A DNA stretch of 27,289 nt, from assembly GCA_021734045.1 (NCBI GenBank), contig JAIPJR010000038.1, positions 1-27,289 of the forward strand, in the 5' to 3' direction. Each line of letters opens with the position of its first letter. Position 1 is the first letter of the stretch. The translations under genes and the position numbers were made by a program. This DNA comes from Fidelibacterota bacterium. Its GTDB lineage: Bacteria > Fidelibacterota > UBA8477. Shown in pieces: positions 23,248 to 27,289 of this stretch. The notes under the pieces are model-generated. The model had not been told where the DNA came from. It did no database searches and saw only the letters and a program-made list of their open reading frames with translations.

Positions 23248-23530
23248 ATGCTCGATTATCTGAATTAAAATACAATTGGGTACAATAATCGTAAATCATC
23301 AACTGAAATCAGAGAATTTCTTAAACTTGAAAATGGACTAGTTACAAGATTTGATACGGGAAATGATTCTTAACCAAGGTGTCTGTATTGGTAGTCTTAT
23401 GTGGGACAGTGGCTATTGGATTATTCAGGATGAAAAACAATTAAATCGGGTCTGTGAAAGTTTAGAAAGTCGTGCAGATTCAGTCCATGAGAGAGCTAAC
23501 GCTCCAAGTAGAAACTGGGAGAATAGATAA
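23248..23530 (+). pseudogene. Broken small winged-helix-like gene between M and R genes
   Basis: The pieces read as one small protein. ATG 23248 starts MLDYLN, then an in-frame TAA, then NTIGYNNRKSSTEIREFLK. After about 23340 the sense passes to another frame: LQDLIREMILN, then GSLMWDSGYWIIQDEKQLN and RVCESLESRADSV, ending at TAA 23530. The composite of about 90 residues has the helix-helix-wing layout of small phage or plasmid HTH proteins. Its 3' end is two bases from the endonuclease start, so it was probably translated with it. It may have been a controller (C-protein-like) of the restriction system. A sequencing error could explain one lesion, but hardly both a stop and a frameshift. Confidence 0.5.
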
Positions 23531-23532
23531 AT

Positions 23533-24165
23533 ATGGCAAAAGAATGGATTTTAAATAGTGCAATGAATCGGTTTCAGCTAAATTTCAAACGAAATGTCGG
23601 GCCGACATCAGAGAGCATCAGGAAATGTGAACCTAAAACCCTTGAAGAGTGGAGGGAATACTACTTTAAAGAGGTTCGTTCTAAAGACCATATCATTGAA
23701 CTTGGGAAAAAACTTTACATAAAAATAACAGAAGTAATTTCGGCTGAAGTTGAAGAAATCACCGAGCAAGATTGTATTGATTACATGCTCAAAATTGTAA
23801 TAGACAGGACATTTGACGGATATTGGACGGAAATCAAAACTATTTATGGTCAACTCGAGCAAGAGCTTGGGTATAAAATTGAACCGGCTCCGGACAAGTG
23901 GGACAGATCATATAATGTTGACTTCTTTATCAAAATCAAGGACAATCATATAGGTCTTCAAATAAAACCTGTAAATCAAGGAATACAGCTTCCTCAAATT
24001 TTTAAAGAGAAAGGATTGCAGGAAAAGACACATGCTAAATTTGAAAAGGAATTTGGTGGCAAAGTGTTTTATATTTTTTCTTCCAAGGCGAATGGGAAGA
24101 AAGTCATTATGAATCCTGAAGTAATTGAAGAAATTCGGAAGGAAATTAACCGACTTGAACAATAA
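23533..24165 (+). CDS. MjaI-family type II restriction endonuclease, cassette C
   Basis: A 210-residue protein that I recognise as the MjaI restriction endonuclease family (RE_MjaI), whose prototype cleaves CTAG. Family-like segments are EWILNSAMNRFQLNFKR (4-20), EEWREYYF (38-45), QDCIDYMLKIVIDRTFDGYW (79-98), and DKWDRSYNVDF followed by GLQIKP (121-131, 141-146). Asp130 and Gln143-Ile-Lys145 probably form a variant PD-(D/E)XK site. Length is full. It follows the methyltransferase by about 300 bases that hold only the broken small gene. The downstream attC starts two bases after its stop, so the methyltransferase and endonuclease travel as one cassette. Family assignment is from recalled motifs, not a search. 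Confidence 0.8.
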   Translation: MAKEWILNSAMNRFQLNFKRNVGPTSESIRKCEPKTLEEWREYYFKEVRSKDHIIELGKKLYIKITEVISAEVEEITEQDCIDYMLKIVIDRTFDGYWTEIKTIYGQLEQELGYKIEPAPDKWDRSYNVDFFIKIKDNHIGLQIKPVNQGIQLPQIFKEKGLQEKTHAKFEKEFGGKVFYIFSSKANGKKVIMNPEVIEEIRKEINRLEQ

Positions 24166-24166
24166 T

Positions 24167-24307
24167 GCCCAGCCCCTCAAAAAAAGGCTATAGGCAATGG
24201 CGGCTGACACTGTAAAAATGAATATTCAAACACATAAGAAATTTTTGGTTTCGGTTGACAGTGACGTATTCCAAATCCGCCACTGCTCATAGCCATGGCC
24301 GCTGGCA
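24167..24307 (+). repeat. attC-like site 3 with variant core (141 bases)
   Basis: Arms GGCTAT (24186-24191) with ATAGCC (24289-24294), and TGGCGG (24198-24203) with CCGCCA (24277-24282), form a long stem, continued by CACTG with CAGTG (24208-24212, 24259-24263). Outer half-sites are TGCCCAGC (24166-24173) and GCTGGCA (24301-24307), which pair with one bulged C. The core reads AGC/GCT instead of the usual AAC/GTT. The end AGCCATGGCCGCTGG parallels that of site 2. Confidence 0.62.
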
Positions 24308-24333
24308 TTCATTACGGGACGAAAATTCGACAT

Positions 24334-24696
24334 ATGAATTCAATGAAAAAACCTGAAAATGTAGCGGTCCAAAAATTTTTGGACGAAATAGAATTGATCG
24401 ATGCTGAGAAGGCTGATGCTCTCATTGGAATACGTGAAATCATTTTAAATCATTTCCCGAAAACTGACGAAAGGATCATGTATGGCGGCATTGTATTTTT
24501 TCTCGATGATGAAATGTATAGTGGATTATTTTTAAACAAGAAGCATGTCACCCTTGAATTTTCCAGAGGATTTCTAATGGAAGATCCTAACCGGGTCCTT
24601 GAAGGAAAAGGCAAATACCGAAGACACCTGAAAATATTGACAAAAGATGACGTCTTAAGCAAAGGCGTTTCCTTCTTTGTGAAACAAGCAGTATAA
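24334..24696 (+). CDS. DUF1801 (YdhG-like) domain protein, cassette D
   Basis: A 120-residue protein of the DUF1801 family, seen in FLDEIE...DALIGIREIILNHFPKTDERIMYGG and in the segment VFFLDDEMYSGLF with FSRGFLMEDPNRVLEGKGKYRRHLK. The frame is open from an ATG at 24295, but that lies inside attC site 3. The ATGs at 24334 and 24343 are better starts because they follow the core site, and I use the first. Members are small single-domain proteins of unknown function, related to iron chaperone frataxin-like folds. It is AT-rich like its neighbours and is the first gene of the fourth cassette; no right-hand attC was found after it. Intact. Confidence 0.78.
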   Translation: MNSMKKPENVAVQKFLDEIELIDAEKADALIGIREIILNHFPKTDERIMYGGIVFFLDDEMYSGLFLNKKHVTLEFSRGFLMEDPNRVLEGKGKYRRHLKILTKDDVLSKGVSFFVKQAV

Positions 24697-24721
24697 ATTG
24701 ATTCAAGTGCTTTAAAAAAAT

Positions 24722-25034
24722 ATGGCTTCACTTTCACCGAACATTTTTGCAAAAGACATCCGCGAGATGATTAATTTTAATGAAAACATCGGATTTCAAG
24801 TTGCTATGACCGTTCCGGAAGAAGGCGACTTTGTGGTGGTGATGATGACCTGGTTTCATGTTTCAAACATAGGAGAGTTTGGGCTCAGAACTGCCCGAAA
24901 TATCAAGATGAAATGGAGCTTCATTATTACGATACATCCAAATAAAACGAATCAGGCAATTTCACGATAAAATAAAGGGCAGAGTGAAAGTCATCAAAGA
25001 CATTCGAAAAATCGCAGCTGTCTTTGAAGTCTGA
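24722..25034 (+). pseudogene. Frameshifted VOC/glyoxalase-family gene
   Basis: The start reads as a normal VOC-family protein (NIFAKDIREMINFNENIGFQ, then VAMTVPEEGDFVVVMMT). After about 24855 the sense moves to other frames: FMFQT, an in-frame TAG, then ESLGSELPEISR. A third stretch, GASLLRYIQI, then QFHDKIKGRVKVIKDIRK, ends at TGA 25034. The pieces follow the usual order of VOC metal-binding enzymes (glyoxalase or bleomycin-resistance fold), so this is a decayed gene with at least two lesions. It lies 25 bases behind the DUF1801 gene and is followed directly by a truncated reductase fragment, marking the decayed right flank of the cassette block. Confidence 0.65.
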
Positions 25035-25275
25035 AGAATCCTCAAAAAATCCCCTTCACCTGGTAGCCAGTCTGGATGGTTCTATCGTCAAAAATGACGG
25101 CAGATTTACCTGGATGGACTCTACAGACCAATGCCCACCAGCTATGACCCTGTCCGACGATGATATTACTTATTTCCTGGCAGCGGTGGATTGTTATGTC
25201 ATGGGTTCCAGCACCTATGAACACGCCGTTGAACCGGGCTGGCTGTACGGGGGCGATCATTGCGCTTTCCGATGA
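25024..25275 (+). pseudogene. Truncated RibD C-terminal/dihydrofolate-reductase-like gene
   Basis: About 80 residues survive: LHLVASLDGSIVKNDGRFTWMD and VDCYVMGSSTYEHAVEP. These match the N-terminal half of RibD-C/DHFR-like reductases (SLDGxI and MGxxTYE motifs), which normally have about 180 residues. The reading stops at TGA 25275 with no remaining NADPH-binding part. There is no convincing start codon; the frame emerges from the end of the VOC remnant. It is a fragment rather than a functional gene. The next 130 bases to the DUF4386 gene hold only an A/T-rich stretch. Confidence 0.6.
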
Positions 25276-25409
25276 TAATTTTTTTTAAAAAAAGGAAATA
25301 TGTGTGTCTAATAGCCTGGTTTATTATAAAATCAGCTTATCATAAAAACCCAGCGCCCTACAAGGTAAAACTGCTGATTTGAACCTCATTAAAAAGGACC
25401 CTATACCAG

Positions 25410-26114
25410 ATGTCAAACCCCACCACTCACACCGTTTCTTTGAAATCCGCCGCGCTTGTGGCCGGATTGAGCCTCTTGCTCATGGCCATCCTGGCACCCA
25501 TTGCCAATTTTGGCATTTTATTGAAGCTCTATGTCCCCGGTGATGCCGCTACCACGTTCCATAACTTCACCACCTCATCCGGGAGCGTCCGCTGGGCGGT
25601 GCTGCTATTTCTCATCGTTGCGATTTTGGATATTATCGTCGCCTGGGCACTTTACCTGGTTTTCAAATCCGTCAATCAGGGCATCTCCCTGCTCACCGGC
25701 TGGATCCGGGTGGTTTATGCCGCCATGCTGGGCACGGCACTTTTTCGTCTGTTGAATGTCCTGCAGTTGACGGGCGCTGGAGAAAATCTACCCGGTCTGG
25801 CGCCGCAGCAGCTCCACACGCAAACCCTTTTGGCATTCCAGTCTTTCCAGGATGGTTGGAGCATGAGCCTTATCATTTTCGGCATTCACCTCGGGCTCCT
25901 GGGTTACCTAACCGTTAAATCGGGACTTTTCCCAAAATGGCTGGGCGTCCTGGTCGTCATCGCCGGTCTGGGTTATTGCATTGATTCAGCGGGGAAAATG
26001 CTGTCGCCCACCTACGACCTGAATCTGGCTGCATATACATTCCTGGGTGAGGTTCTGCTCATGGGATGGCTCATTTGGCGGGGTGTGAAAGGATTTGACA
26101 GGGCATCCGGTTAA
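25410..26114 (+). CDS. DUF4386 family integral membrane protein
   Basis: A 234-residue inner-membrane protein with about six hydrophobic segments: AALVAGLSLLLMAILAPIA, WAVLLFLIVAILDIIVAWAL, IRVVYAAMLGTALFRLLNV, SLIIFGIHLGLLGYL, WLGVLVVIAGLGYCI and LAAYTFLGEVLLMGWLIW. The FGIHLGLLGYL-V-KSGLFPKWLG stretch is a hallmark of the DUF4386 family, whose function is unknown. AAGGA lies 12 bases before the ATG. Base composition returns to that of the left part of the window, so the AT-rich cassette island ends before this gene. Confidence 0.85.
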   Translation: MSNPTTHTVSLKSAALVAGLSLLLMAILAPIANFGILLKLYVPGDAATTFHNFTTSSGSVRWAVLLFLIVAILDIIVAWALYLVFKSVNQGISLLTGWIRVVYAAMLGTALFRLLNVLQLTGAGENLPGLAPQQLHTQTLLAFQSFQDGWSMSLIIFGIHLGLLGYLTVKSGLFPKWLGVLVVIAGLGYCIDSAGKMLSPTYDLNLAAYTFLGEVLLMGWLIWRGVKGFDRASG

Positions 26115-26163
26115 AAAAAATTCCACGCTGGACACCCTACCATCAAACGATAACAGATATCAA

Positions 26164-27123
26164 ATGAAAATACTTACACCCATTTTTGGCGCGATAATTC
26201 TATTTTATAGCTGTTCAAACATCCATGGCGAGTTGATTTATGTTTCCGAGAACGCCAGCGCGGGGTTCAACTTCCCCTACTTCTTATTTATCCCTGAAGA
26301 GGGACGCCCAAATAGTCCTGTATCCATAATTGTTGAGCCCAACAATACCGGGTTTACGAGTGATGATTTCAACGCTCACAAAGATGAAGCAGAGAATCTT
26401 GCCACAAATGATGGTAATCTGGGTAATTTTTTGGCGCATGAATTAGACTATCCTTTGCTTATCCCTGTTTTTCCCAGAGGACAAGCAAACTGGAAAATTT
26501 ATACACATGCTCTTGATCGAGATGCCATGCTTCAGAAGGATAACGCTTTAGAAAGACTGGACCTGCAGTTGCTTGCCATGCTTGATGATGCAAAGGCAAA
26601 ACTCATGACCATGGGTTACTCGGTTCAGGAAGGGATTATTCTCACAGGTTTTTCCGCTTCAGGAACATTTGCCAATAGATTTACAGCGATTCATCCCAAT
26701 ACGGTTTCTGCCTGCGTTGCAGGGGGGTTAAATGGGATACTGATATTACCAACCGATTCACTTGGTCATACAGCCCTAAACTATCCGCTTGGCACGAATG
26801 ATTTTCTTGAAATTACGGGACATGATTTCGATTTGACGGCCTTTCAGAACACGCCTCAGTTTCTATTTATGGGTGATCGGGACGACAATGATGCCGCAAA
26901 ATTTGGTGATGCCTATGATGAGAATGAAAGAGAAATCATCTATAGAATCCTTGGAGAAGCAATGCAGCCCGACAGGTGGTAAAGATGTGTCAATGTATAC
27001 AAGAAATTTGGTATTGATGCTGACCTGAGAACATCCCGTAACATTGGACATGAACCCGCTGAAAATATTAAACAGGATATTCTAAAATTTTTGGAAGAGA
27101 ACGATATCCCGGACAATCGATAA
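26164..27123 (+). pseudogene. Alpha/beta-hydrolase lipoprotein gene with in-frame stop
   Basis: The gene reads from ATG 26164 with a lipoprotein signal (FGAIILFYSC, Cys18). The nucleophile elbow GFSASG is followed by SACVAGG and by FLFMGDRDDND, which may carry the acid residue. At codon 273 an in-frame TAA (26980-26982) cuts the protein. The same frame continues for 46 more codons (CVNVYKKFGIDADLR, NIGHEPAENIKQDIL) to TAA 27123. The GHE histidine in this tail is the expected catalytic His, so the truncated form should be inactive. A frame open from TTG 26095 would add 23 unlikely residues. This is a recent nonsense mutation, a sequencing error, or, less likely, readthrough. Confidence 0.65.
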
Positions 27124-27151
27124 AGGGGAACCGGGTGGCATTTTTTTAAAA

Positions 27152-27289
27152 GGCTCTTCCGGCATTAGTGTGGAATCATGTCCAACCCACCGAGATGGAA
27201 GAGGATAGCTGTCCGATAGTTTTCAAAACTTCTGAACCCTCTGGCGACGGACTTTAGTTGCTGAATTCTTGAGTTCAACCCTTCGGTTA
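27152..27289 (-). mobile_element. End of an ISL3-family insertion sequence (partial)
   Basis: The right edge of the window enters an insertion sequence. The probable terminal inverted repeat starts GGCTCTTCC at 27152 and overlaps the stop of the transposase gene, an arrangement common in ISL3-family elements. The rest of the element lies beyond the window, so completeness and target duplication cannot be judged. Confidence 0.6.
27165..27287 (-). CDS. ISL3-family transposase, C-terminal fragment (runs off window)
   Basis: Forty residues on the minus strand, TEGLNSRIQQLKSVARGFRS then FENYRTAILFHLGGLDMIPH, are the typical C-terminus of ISL3-type DDE transposases: the EGxNSxIQxLKxxARGFRxFxNYR motif. 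The active-site residues lie upstream, beyond the window. The stop codon falls inside the terminal inverted repeat. Confidence 0.8.
   Translation of the reverse strand, partial: TEGLNSRIQQLKSVARGFRSFENYRTAILFHLGGLDMIPH

Larger units (their letters stand above)
20033..24307 (+). mobile_element. Integron-type gene cassette array without integrase (CALIN-like)
   Basis: Three large inverted-repeat elements with attC architecture (21067-21200, 21817-21874, 24167-24307) divide a run of plus-strand, AT-rich genes into cassettes of roughly 1.16, 0.67 and 2.43 kb. A fourth, decayed cassette follows on the right. Each element lies just after a stop codon. The left edge of the first cassette (GTTATGC at 20033) is exactly complementary to the GCATAAC half-site in that cassette's own attC, as expected if the cassette was once a circle closed at this site. 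The cargo is defence-like: PD-(D/E)XK nuclease, HEPN, MjaI-type restriction-modification. No integrase gene is in the window, so this is either part of a longer array or a cluster of attC sites lacking an integrase. Confidence 0.68.

Noticed and set aside
20033-25275. CRISPR array or cas genes
   Set aside because: The repeats are few, long, non-identical inverted structures with genes between them, not short direct repeats with spacers.

Overview
The window looks like a chromosomal segment of a Gram-negative bacterium. There are several lipobox-type lipoproteins, outer-membrane barrel-like proteins ending in F, a cell-wall amidase lipoprotein and head-GIN (DUF2807) lipoproteins. This suite is common in the FCB superphylum and its neighbours (Neomarinimicrobiota, Calditrichota, Ignavibacteria and similar). 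That placement is inference; no rRNA or marker gene is present to settle it.

Region 1 (1-2.6 kb): three poorly conserved envelope proteins. Region 2 (2.6-4.5 kb): a compact metal and oxidative-stress operon, PerR-like Fur regulator, Dps ferritin and ZIP metal transporter, behind a well-formed promoter overlapped by a palindrome. Region 3 (4.6-9.2 kb, minus strand): a 949-residue FAD/Fe-S D-2-hydroxyacid dehydrogenase of the Dld-II/YdiJ type and an N-acetylmuramoyl-L-alanine amidase lipoprotein. Region 4 (9.3-19.7 kb, plus strand): lipid and envelope genes. These are a diacylglycerol-kinase-like enzyme overlapping a PlsC acyltransferase, a multi-pass envelope protein, an exported MetX-like alpha/beta hydrolase, two tandem GIN lipoproteins closed by a strong terminator, a small coiled-coil protein, an M61 metallopeptidase with a PDZ domain, and a cyclopropane-fatty-acid synthase next to a geranylgeranyl-reductase-like flavoprotein.

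Region 5 (20.0-24.3 kb and decaying beyond to 25.3 kb) is the most interesting part. It is an AT-rich block with all genes on the plus strand, divided by three large inverted-repeat elements with the architecture of integron attC recombination sites, and a matching GTTATGC core at its left edge. The cassettes carry (A) a NucS/PD-(D/E)XK-type putative endonuclease, (B) a HEPN-like protein, (C) an MjaI-type restriction-modification unit (methyltransferase with a degenerate SNase-like tail, a broken winged-helix-like gene, restriction endonuclease) and (D) a DUF1801 protein followed by pseudogene debris. No integrase gene is in the window. By eye the whole window has only two CTAG tetranucleotides, the site recognised by MjaI, and both lie inside the restriction-modification cassette.

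Region 6 (25.4-27.3 kb): a DUF4386 membrane protein, an alpha/beta-hydrolase lipoprotein interrupted by an in-frame stop that removes its probable catalytic histidine, and the end of an ISL3-like insertion sequence running out of the window. The right side therefore looks like a genomic island with active or recent gene flux, while the left 19.7 kb is ordinary core-type sequence.
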